DNA from: Methanoregula sp. PtaB.Bin085
GTDB lineage: Archaea; Halobacteriota; Methanomicrobia; Methanomicrobiales; Methanospirillaceae
Direction of reading: 5' to 3'
Assembly (NCBI RefSeq): GCF_002067035.1
Contig: NZ_MVQB01000027.1
Span: 62,001 to 126,000 of the forward strand
Length of the DNA stretch: 64,000 nt
The notes beneath the pieces are model-generated. The model saw only the letters and a program-made list of their open reading frames with translations, had not been told where the DNA came from and did no database searches. How positions within the stretch are numbered: position 1 is the first letter of the stretch; each line of letters opens with the position of its first letter. The position numbers were made by a program, and so were the translations under genes. Below are positions 8,126 through 16,139 of the stretch, piece after piece.

Positions 8126-8554
8126 ATGATGAACACAAAGCGCATTCTGGAAACGGCCGAGACCCTCCTCTTTGTTGTGCTCATCCTCCTCCTTGTCATG
8201 TCCGCGTTCATCTGGTTCTTTGTCTTCTGCATTGACTGGGAGGACTGGTTCTTCGGGGTAAAACTGGACGGCCTGCCGGCCGGGATGTACCTGTCTGCCA
8301 AGACAGCGGGTGCAATCATCATCATATATTCCATGGCGCACTACCCAAAATACCGGCGACAGAGCGTCATTTCCGTCTTTGCGTTCTATGGCTTTCTCTG
8401 TCTCGATTCCATCGGGACGCTCCTGAGAAATCCCCACGACACCGATTACCCGCAGCTGATGACCGGTCTCTTCTGTCTCGCGATGCTCCTCTTCATCGTA
8501 CACGGAACACTCTCACTGATACAGCCACAGGATTCTGACGAGTCGAGAACATGA
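8126..8554 (+). CDS. Small integral membrane protein, unknown function
   Basis: 142 residues from ATG 8126 (a second ATG follows at 8129 and GTG at 8120 is in frame). Four hydrophobic segments are visible: about 12-36 (LLFVVLILLLVMSAFIWFFV), 55-70, 78-95 and 115-135. A conserved-looking loop DWEDWFFGVKLDG lies between segments one and two. No family recognised and no informative partner: it stands alone between TrmO and the rps15 leader. Confidence 0.6.
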   Translation: MMNTKRILETAETLLFVVLILLLVMSAFIWFFVFCIDWEDWFFGVKLDGLPAGMYLSAKTAGAIIIIYSMAHYPKYRRQSVISVFAFYGFLCLDSIGTLLRNPHDTDYPQLMTGLFCLAMLLFIVHGTLSLIQPQDSDESRT

Positions 8555-8634
8555 TATCTGATTCTGTCAGACCGGTGTGCCGCTCCCTGCCGGAGTATCG
8601 ATATCCTTAATATCCCCGCCGTCGATTCAATAGA

Positions 8635-8654
8635 CAGCACTTTTAACGGTGCTG
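8635..8654 (+). other. Short palindrome upstream of the rps15 leader
   Basis: CAGCAC (8635-8640) and GTGCTG (8649-8654) pair perfectly around TTTTAACG. It may be the end signal of the preceding gene, an operator, or the first hairpin of the rps15 leader, depending on where transcription begins. Confidence 0.35.
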
Positions 8655-8761
8655 ACAGATGTAAGTCCGACGTGCGTTACCGCACTGCCTCAAAGACGGC
8701 TTTGGGATTACAGAGAGTCAGAGACACACCTCGGCTTTTCTGGACTTACGTATTTGTCTGT
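8655..8761 (+). ncRNA. Candidate structured 5' leader of rps15
   Basis: A closing helix brings together ACAGA (8655-8659) with TCTGT (8757-8761) and GTAAGTCC (8661-8668) with GGACTTAC (8742-8749). Inside it are GTGCG-TTAC-CGCAC (8672-8685) and CAAAG-ACGG-CTTTG (8691-8704, extendable by a wobble and a C-G pair). The closing helix ends four bases before the Shine-Dalgarno AAGGAGG (8765-8771). It has no open reading frame and no box C/D motif. It could be an autoregulatory ribosomal protein leader or another cis element; no known RNA family was recognised. Confidence 0.5.
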
Positions 8762-8778
8762 AACAAGGAGGCTACACA

Positions 8779-9237
8779 ATGGCACGAATGCATGCCCGCA
8801 GAAGGGGCAAGTCATGCTCAGTCCGCCCCTACCGGAAACAGGCCCCCGCATGGTCCACAACGGACGCGAAGGCGATCGAAAAGATCATCCTGGATCTGAG
8901 GAAGGAAGGCGCATCGAGCGCGAAGATCGGACTGGTACTCCGGGACCGCTACGGCGTCCCTGACGTGAAACTTGCCACCGGCAAACGGATCGGGGACATC
9001 CTGAGAGAGAACAAGGCCGCATCCGAGATCCCCGAGGATCTCCGCGACCTGATGGCAAAGGCACTGACACTCAGGAAACACCTTGCCGACAACAAGAAGG
9101 ACCTGCACAACAAGCGCCAGCTCCAGCTCATCGAGAGCAAGGTGCGGAGGCTCGTCCGGTACTACACGGGAACAAAGAGACTGCCCGCCGGCTGGGTCTA
9201 CAAGCCGGAGAACACCGAGATCCTGCTGTCCAGGTAA
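8779..9237 (+). CDS. rps15: 30S ribosomal protein S15 (uS15)
   Basis: 152 residues, the expected length for archaeal uS15 (longer than bacterial S15 by an N-terminal extension). Hallmarks are the N-terminal MARMHARRRGKSCSVRP, IGLVLRDRYGVP, and the C-terminal rRNA-binding part LQLIESKVRRLVRYYTGT. It binds the central domain of 16S rRNA near h20-h22. AAGGAGG at 8765-8771 is a strong ribosome-binding site. First gene of the conserved archaeal cluster rps15-DHH nuclease-pcc1-rps3ae. Confidence 0.97.
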   Translation: MARMHARRRGKSCSVRPYRKQAPAWSTTDAKAIEKIILDLRKEGASSAKIGLVLRDRYGVPDVKLATGKRIGDILRENKAASEIPEDLRDLMAKALTLRKHLADNKKDLHNKRQLQLIESKVRRLVRYYTGTKRLPAGWVYKPENTEILLSR

Positions 9238-9263
9238 GGGTCCGCTCTATCGTCCACACAACC

Positions 9264-10493
9264 ATGTCGCTTGAGACCGCAGCGGGGATCGTTGCAGACA
9301 AGATCCGGAGGCAGGAGTTCGTCGAGGTGTTCGCACACCACGATGCAGACGGCATAGCCGCGGCCTCGATCCTCTGCCACGCGATGCTCCGTGCGGGCAT
9401 CCGCTTCCGGCTCCGGGTTCGGCAGGAGATTGCCGTATCCGGCCTGCCGGACGATGCGGCATGCCTGCTCTGCGATCTCGGGGCGGGCATGGAAGACCTT
9501 CCCCGGGATGTGATGGTGGTCGACCACCACCTCCCGCTCTTTACCGGGGAGTTCCACGTCAACCCGCGGCTCTGCGGGATCGACGGCGACCGCGAACTGT
9601 CCGCAGCCGGTACCGCGTATTATGTTGCGCTGAAGATGGGAGACAACCGGGACCTTGCCGGTCTCGTCATCCCCGGCATCATCGGCGACGGCCAGCAGAT
9701 GACAGGCAAGAACCTCGAGATCTTCAACGAGGGGATCGCGAACGGGATCATTGAACCGGGCCGGGGGATCACCCTGCCCGGCAGGGACATGACCGAACGC
9801 TGGTACATGGCAACCAACCCGTACCTCGACGGCATCAGCGGCGCTGAAGAGCGCATCGAAGCGATCCTCGGGATGTCCCGCGACCCGGCACAACCGGGGA
9901 ACGGCCACGGGCTGGAGACGCTCCTGTCCCAGGTGGTGCTCGAAGCGGCACCGAAGACCAGTGCCGCAAGCCTGCTTGCGGTCTGGGGCGACACGTACCA
10001 CCTCCAGCGCGAAGTAATCGAGGACGCCCACGCTCTCACTGCTGTAATCGATGCCTGCGGCAAAACCGGTTCAGGCGACATCGCGGCAACGCTCTGCCTG
10101 CGCTCGTCAGCGTACGTTGACCGGGCCTGGGAGATTGCACGCCAGCACCGCAGCAACGTCATCGGTGCAGTCAGGACCGCAAAACCGGTCGGGGATTCCA
10201 CGGGAATCTACGAGATAGAAAGCGCGACGCTCGCAAGCGATGTCGCCGATATCCTTGCCCGCGATATCCCCCACGCACAGCCCGTGCTGGTCTATGCAAA
10301 GAGCGGGGATTCCTGCAGGATCTCGGTTCGCTGCCCGCCGGGCATGACCGCAGACCTCGGGCCGATCGTCCGCGCCCTTGCGGGATCCTGCGGCGGGCGC
10401 GGAGGCGGGCACCTGCTCCGGGCCGGCGCAACCATCCCCTGCGACAAGGTTGGCATGTTTGCAAAAGGCTGGCAGGAGGCGATCGCTGCATGA
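9264..10493 (+). CDS. DHH-family RecJ-like phosphoesterase (GAN/RecJ-like)
   Basis: 409 residues. Motif I is HHDADGIAAAS at residues 25-35 (Asp27, Asp29) and motif III is VVDHH at 86-89; the DHHA1-type C-terminus ends with GGRGGGHLLRAGATIP. Archaeal members are single-strand-specific exonucleases, and some (GAN) associate with GINS and CMG helicase. The position between rps15 and pcc1 is the classic archaeal gene order. The reading frame overlaps pcc1 by four bases. Which RecJ-like subgroup it belongs to cannot be settled by eye. Confidence 0.9.
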   Translation: MSLETAAGIVADKIRRQEFVEVFAHHDADGIAAASILCHAMLRAGIRFRLRVRQEIAVSGLPDDAACLLCDLGAGMEDLPRDVMVVDHHLPLFTGEFHVNPRLCGIDGDRELSAAGTAYYVALKMGDNRDLAGLVIPGIIGDGQQMTGKNLEIFNEGIANGIIEPGRGITLPGRDMTERWYMATNPYLDGISGAEERIEAILGMSRDPAQPGNGHGLETLLSQVVLEAAPKTSAASLLAVWGDTYHLQREVIEDAHALTAVIDACGKTGSGDIAATLCLRSSAYVDRAWEIARQHRSNVIGAVRTAKPVGDSTGIYEIESATLASDVADILARDIPHAQPVLVYAKSGDSCRISVRCPPGMTADLGPIVRALAGSCGGRGGGHLLRAGATIPCDKVGMFAKGWQEAIAA

Positions 10494-10726
10494 TGCAGAT
10501 CAGCGGAACCATCACGACCATGCACGGGAATGCCCCGTGCGTTGCACAGGCGCTTGCGCCGGACAACCTCAGGAGCATGAAGACAATGGCGGATGGCGAC
10601 CGGGTCATAACCACGATCACCGGGACACAGCTCCGGTCGGTGATCGCGTCCGTGGACGATTATCTGATGAACCTTACCATTGCGGAGGACGCATGTTCCG
10701 TCCGCAGGACACAGAAGAAACCCTAA
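10490..10726 (+). CDS. pcc1: KEOPS complex subunit Pcc1
   Basis: 78 residues, the usual size for archaeal Pcc1. The sequence shows the beta-alpha pattern of the family: a short beta strand, ALAPDNL, then DGDRVITTITGTQLRSVIAS and DDYLMNLTIAED. Pcc1 is the dimerisation subunit of KEOPS, which makes threonylcarbamoyl-A37 in tRNA with Kae1, Bud32 and Cgi121. ATG 10490 overlaps the DHH gene stop; a second ATG lies at 10493. Between a nuclease and rps3ae, its usual archaeal position. Confidence 0.92.
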   Translation: MMQISGTITTMHGNAPCVAQALAPDNLRSMKTMADGDRVITTITGTQLRSVIASVDDYLMNLTIAEDACSVRRTQKKP

Positions 10727-10738
10727 GAAGGCGATAGT

Positions 10739-11344
10739 ATGGCAAAGAAGAAACAGGTAGGAAGAAGAGTTGAAGGCTGGAAAGCCAAGAGCTGGTTCAA
10801 GGTCCACACCCCCGACACGCTCGGAAAGGTATACATCGGCGACACCATTGCAAACGATGCCGAGAGCGCCGTCGGCCGGATCATGACCGCGACACTCGGC
10901 GAGATCGTGAACGATTACGCCAAGCAGCACATGAAGATGAGTTTCAGGATCGCAACCGTGACCGGCGATGCGGCATACACCGATTTCGTCGGCCACGAGG
11001 TGACCCGCGACTATCTCCGCTCGCTGGTGAAGCGCCGGAGCTCCCGCATCGACACCGTTGTCCCGGTCACGACCAAGGACGGCAAGAAGGTCCGGCTGAC
11101 CATCTGCACGTATACGTTCGCCCGTGCCAACCTCTCGCAGGAGCACGCGATCCGCAACGCGATCCTGCAGGCCGTTGCCGCACAGGGCCAGGCATGGGAC
11201 CTGACGGCGCTCCTCAACGGGATCGTATCGGGCGAGATCTCCCGCGATCTCTTCAAGGCAGTCAAGACCATCTACCCGACCCGCCGGGTCGAGATCATCA
11301 AGTCCAAGGTCGAGCCGATCGCAGCGCCGGTCGACACGACATAA
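10739..11344 (+). CDS. rps3ae: 30S ribosomal protein S3Ae (eS1)
   Basis: 201 residues. Recognised by KSWFKVHTPDTLGKVYIGDT near the start, the central KMSFRIATVTGDAAYTDFVGHE, and the C-terminal VKTIYPTRRVEIIKSKVEP. It is an archaeal/eukaryal small-subunit protein near the mRNA exit. Twelve bases after pcc1, with a GAAGG-type ribosome site. Last gene of the cluster, followed by a strong hairpin. Confidence 0.97.
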   Translation: MAKKKQVGRRVEGWKAKSWFKVHTPDTLGKVYIGDTIANDAESAVGRIMTATLGEIVNDYAKQHMKMSFRIATVTGDAAYTDFVGHEVTRDYLRSLVKRRSSRIDTVVPVTTKDGKKVRLTICTYTFARANLSQEHAIRNAILQAVAAQGQAWDLTALLNGIVSGEISRDLFKAVKTIYPTRRVEIIKSKVEPIAAPVDTT

Positions 11345-11370
11345 TCCTGAGGGTGATCAGACCCGAACAA

Positions 11371-11399
11371 GGAGAAGATTTGCGCAGCAAATCTTCGAC
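11371..11399 (+). terminator. Terminator hairpin after rps3ae (repeat C, copy 1)
   Basis: GAAGATTTGC (11374-11383) and GCAAATCTTC (11387-11396) pair perfectly over ten bases around GCA, followed within 20 bases by CTCTCTTTTTG. The 29-base unit recurs in inverted orientation at 25208-25236 with 23 of 29 positions identical, where it also follows a ribosomal protein coding remnant. Confidence 0.7.
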
Positions 11400-11480
11400 A
11401 TCCTCTCTTTTTGTAATGTTCTATTATTTTCGAGCCTCATTTCCGGATCGTGGCTGGAAATTTTTTTATCGCGAAAATCC

Positions 11481-11543
11481 GTTGTAAAGTACTCTCCTGA
11501 TTGCCGGGTACATACTTGACTCACTAAGGGCGTACTTTACAAC
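11481..11543. repeat. Perfect 12-bp inverted repeat with 39-base loop
   Basis: GTTGTAAAGTAC (11481-11492) and GTACTTTACAAC (11532-11543) are exact complements, followed at once by a T run (TTTTTT, 11544-11549). Could be the hairpin of a short RNA, a terminator-like structure, or a miniature mobile remnant. Only one copy was noticed in the window. Confidence 0.6.
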
Positions 11544-11745
11544 TTTTTTCATTCTCCGGCGTGAGCGGTCCGGCCGATCGATCGGATCCCGATTGAAAAA
11601 TTCCGGGCGGGGGGTGAGGGGGTGATTGAAATTATTTTCCGGAACACGATAACCGGATGAGACTCCGGCTTCCTGATTGCGCTCAACGCAACCATTATGC
11701 CCACAAACTGCATGACATAATGCAGGACATCTGAGGAGACACCTG

Positions 11746-12021
11746 ATGAAATTCATCACGAGCCGCGAGATCCGCTCCAATCCCGCCCGCCTCTGGGAAG
11801 TGCGGGAGGGGGACGAGGCGGTAATCACGGTCAACGGAAAGCCACGGGCGATCGTTGTCGCCATTGGCGACGATCTCGAAGAGACGCTGGCAACCGTCCG
11901 CAGAGCAAAGGCCGCAACAGCTCTTGAAAAGATCCGGTTACACTCCCGCGAGAAAGGACTGGATACCCTGCCGCAACGGGAAATAGACGCAGAGATCCGG
12001 AAGGTTCGTGCGGGGCGGTAA
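11746..12021 (+). CDS. Phd/YefM-like antitoxin
   Basis: 91 residues. The N-terminus MKFITSREIRSNPARLWEVR and the strand EAVITVNGKPRAIVVAI have the Phd/YefM DNA-binding fold pattern; the charged C-terminal half (KIRLHSREKGLDTLPQREID) would wrap the toxin. It overlaps the PIN-domain gene by 14 bases, with the antitoxin first, as is usual. The antitoxin normally neutralises the PIN RNase and represses the operon. Confidence 0.85.
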   Translation: MKFITSREIRSNPARLWEVREGDEAVITVNGKPRAIVVAIGDDLEETLATVRRAKAATALEKIRLHSREKGLDTLPQREIDAEIRKVRAGR

Positions 12022-12436
12022 TACGGGCACATCGCAAATCGTTCTCGATACCAATGTGCTGGTATCGGGCCTCCTCTCCCCCCATGGCCCTCCTGCGGCC
12101 ATCCTCAACCTCGTTATCAACGGCAGCGTTGTCACGGTCCTGGACATCCGGATCTTCGAAGAATATTCTGATGTGCTCGGGAGAAAGAAATTCGGATTTC
12201 CCGCGGATGCGGTGCAGGATCTTCTCGCGTTCATCCGCAGGGAGGGCTTGTTCGTCATGCCCCGGCCTCTCTCATGTCCGGTGCCGGATCCCGATGATCT
12301 CCCGTTCATCGAGGTTTCGCTTCATACCGGGACGCCAATCATAACGGGTAATGTCCGGCATTTCCAGAAATCCGGTGCCGTTGTCACTACACCGGCTGAA
12401 TACCTGAAACAATACTGGTCTTCCAGCGGCTCGTGA
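12008..12436 (+). CDS. PIN-domain toxin (COG1569-type RNase)
   Basis: 142 residues from GTG 12008, with GGAAGG at 11999-12004. PIN acidic residues are visible: Asp14 in VLDTNVLVS, Glu51/Glu52 in IFEEYSDVL, and Asp96/Asp97 in PDPDDLPF, with TGN near 113-115. Members of this family are metal-dependent endoribonucleases paired with Phd-like antitoxins. All catalytic acids are present, so the protein is probably active. Confidence 0.88.
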   Translation: MRGGNTGTSQIVLDTNVLVSGLLSPHGPPAAILNLVINGSVVTVLDIRIFEEYSDVLGRKKFGFPADAVQDLLAFIRREGLFVMPRPLSCPVPDPDDLPFIEVSLHTGTPIITGNVRHFQKSGAVVTTPAEYLKQYWSSSGS

Positions 12437-12506
12437 AGGAGTACCAGTATCCTTCCCGTAATACCGGGAAACCATATAATCCCGCCCGGCCAACCATTCC
12501 ATACGA

Positions 12507-13742
12507 ATGACCGCGAACAAAATCCTTTTTCTTGTCATTGACGGAGTTTCCGACCGTCCCTGCCCCGAGCTCCGGGGACTCACCCCGCTTGCCGCGGCAA
12601 AGAAACCGGTCCTCGACAAGCTTGCGGCGGAGGGCGTCTGCGGCATCATGGACACCATCTCCCCCGGTATCCGTCCCGGATCCGACACTGCCCACCTCTC
12701 CCTGCTCGGCTACGATCCCCACACATACTATACCGGACGGGGGCCGCTCGAGTGCGAGGGCTCGGGCATCCACATGGAACCGGGGATGATCGGGTTCCGG
12801 TGCAACTTCGCCACCCTTTCCCCGCAGGGACTCATCACGGACCGGCGGGCAGGCCGGATCCACGACACGCAGGCCCTCTCAGAAGCAATCCGGAAGGAGG
12901 TCGATCTCTCGGGCTTCAGGGTCGAGTTCGATTTCCGGTCCGGGGCAGGCCACCGGGCCGCCCTCGCCCTGAAGGGTAAGGGGCTCGGACACTGCGTTAC
13001 CTCCAACGATCCCAAGAAGGAGGGCGTCCCCCCGCTGAAGGTGAAAGAACTGCGCCAGACGCAGGCGGACCAGAAGACCGCCGATATCTGCAACGAGTTC
13101 GTGAAGCAGTCTTCCGAGATACTCTTCAGGCATCCCGTCAATGTCGAGCGGGTGAACAAGGGGCTGAACCCCGCCAACATCGTCCTGATGCGGGGCGCCG
13201 GCGAGATGGGTGACCTGCCACCCTTTGAGAAGAAGTACGGCCTCAAAGGCAGCGTCATCTCGGCAGCAAGCCTCATCACCGGTATCGGCACGGCGGTTGG
13301 CCTCGAACATATCCCGGTCGAAGGAATCACCGGTTCGCAGAACAGCAACATCAAAGGAAAGATCCGGGCAGCTCTTGCGGAACTCAGAAGCAAGGACTTT
13401 GTCCTTGTCAATATCAAGGGAGCCGATGAATCCGGGCACGACGGGCTTCCCCTGCAGAAGAAGGCCTTCATCGAGAAGATCGACGAAGAATTCGAACCGC
13501 TCCTGGCGCTGAAGGGCACGATCATTGTTATCTGCGCCGACCACTCCACCCCCTGCTGTATCAAGGACCATTCCGCCGATCCCGTGCCGGTCATCATCCG
13601 GGGCGAGGGCGTGCGGACGGATGACGTGGTCCGGTTCGACGAGTACTCCTGCGCAAAAGGCGGCCTCTGCCGGATTCACGGCTGCGACCTGATGCCGATT
13701 GCGCTCGACCTGATCAACAGGGCACATAAGTTCGGTGCCTGA
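12507..13742 (+). CDS. apgM: 2,3-bisphosphoglycerate-independent phosphoglycerate mutase, archaeal type
   Basis: 411 residues, typical for ApgM. Alkaline-phosphatase-fold metal ligands: VIDGVSDRP near residue 10 and SDTAHLSLLGYDP near 60, which includes the catalytic Ser; KGADESGHDG near 305 and ICADHSTP near 340. Interconverts 3- and 2-phosphoglycerate in glycolysis/gluconeogenesis in the cytoplasm. Its end overlaps the region just before the bactofilin-like gene (13 bases to its ATG), so they are probably co-transcribed. Confidence 0.96.
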   Translation: MTANKILFLVIDGVSDRPCPELRGLTPLAAAKKPVLDKLAAEGVCGIMDTISPGIRPGSDTAHLSLLGYDPHTYYTGRGPLECEGSGIHMEPGMIGFRCNFATLSPQGLITDRRAGRIHDTQALSEAIRKEVDLSGFRVEFDFRSGAGHRAALALKGKGLGHCVTSNDPKKEGVPPLKVKELRQTQADQKTADICNEFVKQSSEILFRHPVNVERVNKGLNPANIVLMRGAGEMGDLPPFEKKYGLKGSVISAASLITGIGTAVGLEHIPVEGITGSQNSNIKGKIRAALAELRSKDFVLVNIKGADESGHDGLPLQKKAFIEKIDEEFEPLLALKGTIIVICADHSTPCCIKDHSADPVPVIIRGEGVRTDDVVRFDEYSCAKGGLCRIHGCDLMPIALDLINRAHKFGA

Positions 13743-13755
13743 TGCGGGGGGATGC

Positions 13756-14601
13756 ATGAAGGAACGGGCTGCAAAGAACTGGCATAACCACTGCCTCCTC
13801 CCGGACGGGACGGAACTGCAGGAGCACAGTATCAAGACCGACCGGGACATCGTTGTCGGCGAGTTCTGCCAGATCGATTACGGCCTCCGCGGGGCCGACG
13901 TGTACGTGGGCGAATCCTCGAAGATCCGCGAGTATGTCTGGGCAAACGGCGACGCCCGGATCGGGAACTGGTGCGTGATCGGCAACGACGTCATTGCAAA
14001 GGAGGATGCGTATATCGGCGAAGGTGTTACGATCAATGGAAAACTCGAAGTGAGCGGGGAACTCGACATTGGCGAGAAGGTCGAGATAAAGGAAGGATTC
14101 ACGGCCAAGGGCAACATCGCGATCCGGAACCCGATGCCGGTCTTCATGTTCATCATCATCTACCTCATGACCCTCCTCCACATCCAGAACGAGAAGGAAC
14201 TCGACCGGATTCTCGACGGGCTTGTGGAGGGCGGCGAGGACTCATCGAAGATCCCGCTTATGATCCCGGCAAAGTCGAAACTGAACATGAAACTCTTCGC
14301 AGTACCTTCGACCATGAAGATCGGGAGGAAGTGCCGGCTCCACGGGAATATCCGGGCCGGTTCCATCGACGTCCAGCAGGACACGGTCATCTTCGGAAGC
14401 CTCCGGGCAAAGAACCGGATCAGCGTCACCGACGGCGTCACCATCCACGGGAACGTGGAGAGCGCGAGCACGGTCTATGTGAAGAAGGGTGCCCATATCC
14501 TCGGCGACGTTGTTGCACGGTCGATCGTCCTTCACGAAGACGCAAAGGTGGACGGCACCATCACCGCACCGCACGGCATGCGGATCGAGCGTGGGGCATG
14601 A
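13756..14601 (+). CDS. Membrane-anchored bactofilin/hexapeptide-repeat protein
   Basis: 281 residues from ATG 13756, preceded by GGGGGG (13745-13751). Two beta-helix-like blocks of short repeats: residues about 30-125 (VGEFCQIDYGL, VYVGESSKIRE, ARIGNWCVIGNDV, AYIGEGVTINGKLEVSGELD) and about 195-275 (HGNIRAGSIDVQQDTVIFGS, then VTIHGNVESASTVYVKKGAH). Between them is one hydrophobic segment, residues 127-142 (MPVFMFIIIYLMTLLH). This resembles bactofilins or DUF342-like polymerising proteins anchored in the membrane; a gamma-carbonic-anhydrase/acyltransferase fold is the alternative but no catalytic residues were recognised. Overlaps the next gene by four bases. Confidence 0.65.
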   Translation: MKERAAKNWHNHCLLPDGTELQEHSIKTDRDIVVGEFCQIDYGLRGADVYVGESSKIREYVWANGDARIGNWCVIGNDVIAKEDAYIGEGVTINGKLEVSGELDIGEKVEIKEGFTAKGNIAIRNPMPVFMFIIIYLMTLLHIQNEKELDRILDGLVEGGEDSSKIPLMIPAKSKLNMKLFAVPSTMKIGRKCRLHGNIRAGSIDVQQDTVIFGSLRAKNRISVTDGVTIHGNVESASTVYVKKGAHILGDVVARSIVLHEDAKVDGTITAPHGMRIERGA

Positions 14602-15437
14602 ACGTACAGGAAATCCTTGGTATTGAGGGAGATATCCGGTTCGTGGAACCGGAGTTTGCAGCGCAGACGGATACAATCTTCAACAGCGTCCTTGCCACTG
14701 CCGGCGGCGACGAGGGGCGGCTCCTCGTGGACGGGGATGGCGAACCGATCGCTCTCGCGTTCCACGGCACCGGCGGATGGGTGGCCGGATCGTTTTTGTT
14801 CCGGAACCCGACCGTGGAGCTGATCGAGCAGTTCGAGAACATGAATGGCGAGATCCTGCAGGAGGATCGTCCGGTCTTTACGGCCGCGATCAGGGAGTAT
14901 TACAGCACCCTTCTCATGAGAGATGTCCCGCCTGCTCTTGAGGATCTCAACCCGGTCCGGTACGGGATCCTGAAAAACCTCATCGAAACGCACTGGGGCA
15001 GGGGATACCACGGGATGTGCATTGACGCCTGCTGCGGTTCGGGCGTGGGCTCGCAGGTGCTCCGGGAGCTCGGGTACGTCCCGATATCCTTTGACAACGA
15101 TGCTTCTCTCCTCTCCCGCGGGCTTGCAGCCGGCCGCCTGCTCCCATCGGAGACCATGCTCCTTGACGCCCTGGTTGCTGCCCGGTATGTCGAGCCCGTC
15201 CCGCGGGGCATCGGGATCATGATGGGGGAGATCAACGACTTCTCAAAGGAGATGTGGGAGCAGATCACAAGCCAGCTCTTCGCGATAACAGAGACCACCC
15301 TCATCACGGTTGGCACCGAACCGGAAGCCCGGCTCATCGCGCAGTGGGGAGAGGAGATGGAGCGGACCGTGGAGATCACCGAGAACCCGGCCGATCCCAT
15401 CTACGACCGGTGGGTGTGCAGCGCGAAGAAGAGATAA
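14598..15437 (+). CDS. SAM-methyltransferase-like protein
   Basis: 279 residues from ATG 14598, overlapping the stop of the bactofilin-like gene. The C-terminal part has a motif I: MCIDACCGSGVGSQVL, followed by PISFDNDASLLSRGLAAGR. The N-terminal 120 residues are not recognised. The glycine-rich loop fits SAM binding, but no catalytic motif (such as NPPY) is clear, so it may be a specialised archaeal methyltransferase. The tight coupling with the bactofilin-like gene suggests a shared process of unknown nature. Confidence 0.65.
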   Translation: MNVQEILGIEGDIRFVEPEFAAQTDTIFNSVLATAGGDEGRLLVDGDGEPIALAFHGTGGWVAGSFLFRNPTVELIEQFENMNGEILQEDRPVFTAAIREYYSTLLMRDVPPALEDLNPVRYGILKNLIETHWGRGYHGMCIDACCGSGVGSQVLRELGYVPISFDNDASLLSRGLAAGRLLPSETMLLDALVAARYVEPVPRGIGIMMGEINDFSKEMWEQITSQLFAITETTLITVGTEPEARLIAQWGEEMERTVEITENPADPIYDRWVCSAKKR

Positions 15438-15822
15438 ATACGGAGATTCCGGTTCTGAAAAAAACGGGTATGAAACCCTGTCGATTCCAGACCGGAACGA
15501 TGAAAATCGCGTGACTTTTGATAATCACGATGGCTCCCCGCCACGGGGCGCCTCACGGGGTACGGCGGGGCGATTCCCTGTTCGCGAAGTACGCTCCCTG
15601 AAGCCGACGCGGGGCGAGTTAAAATCCTTTGGGTTTCTCTTCACACCGCCCTGTCCGTCAGGTCACCACTCTCCCTCTTCCGGGCGCTGGATCCCTCGGG
15701 GAAAAGACGGGAGATGAACGCCTCGTGTTCTTCGAATCCGGCGACCGTTCGTCATGATCCGGGAGTATGGGGCATCAGTCCCATCAGTAAAATGAGAAAA
15801 AAACCTGAACACGGGAATACGA
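15438..15822. other. Gene-free stretch with degenerate repeat
   Basis: Between convergent genes. An imperfect hairpin near 15449-15500 (TTCCGGTTCTG against CAGACCGGAA) may end transcription from the left. G/C-rich palindromes lie near 15535-15575. A degenerate 3' half of repeat A (GGGAGTATGGGGC) lies at about 15762-15790. No coding sequence supported. Confidence 0.6.
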
Positions 15823-16026
15823 TTATTCCGCCGGCATCTGCACCCGCTTCAGCCGCTCGGAGACCGAACCGTTCTCGGCTGCGGTCGTGATGGCCGGGGT
15901 GCACGACCGGATACCCCGTGCCTTGGTGAACATGATCGCGGGGTTGAGGTTATCGGGTGTCAGGGTACGGGCAAGGTTGGCAAGATCCTTTTTTACCTGG
16001 AGCTCCCGGACCTCATCTGATTCCAT
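15823..16026 (-). CDS. Small hypothetical protein
   Basis: 67 residues from ATG 16026 (GTG 16032 also in frame). Helical, charged N-terminus (MESDEVRELQVKKDLANLAR) followed by LTPDNLNPAIMFTKARGIRS and TPAITTAAENG. It has no membrane segment and no Cys pair. I do not recognise a family, but the reading frame is clean, an AT-rich promoter with TTTATATTA lies at about 16043-16053 on the minus strand, and codon usage looks like its neighbours. Confidence 0.55.
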   Translation of the reverse strand: MESDEVRELQVKKDLANLARTLTPDNLNPAIMFTKARGIRSCTPAITTAAENGSVSERLKRVQMPAE

Positions 16027-16139
16027 GACCACTTATTGATTTTTTCGTAATATAAACATTCTGCTTGCGGAAAAACGAATAATTTTACTCGGATTTCAAA
16101 ATTACAATATAATCAAGCTGCAATACCGATTTTCCCCGC

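Larger units (their letters stand above)
11345..11745. other. Gene-free stretch with two inverted repeats
   Basis: Between rps3ae and the antitoxin gene. It holds the repeat C terminator and the large inverted repeat at 11481-11543. An AT-rich stretch with TTTTTTTATCGCG lies at 11460-11474. No credible coding sequence seen. Confidence 0.7.

Noticed and set aside
7951-8334. 128-residue upstream extension of TrmO
   Set aside because: Ser/Arg-rich, overlaps the next gene and lies outside the family length.
13971-14597. Possible N-terminal extension of the 14598 methyltransferase-like gene
   Set aside because: The extension lies in another frame of the bactofilin-like gene and is Arg/His-rich low-complexity sequence; the ATG 14598 overlap is the natural start.
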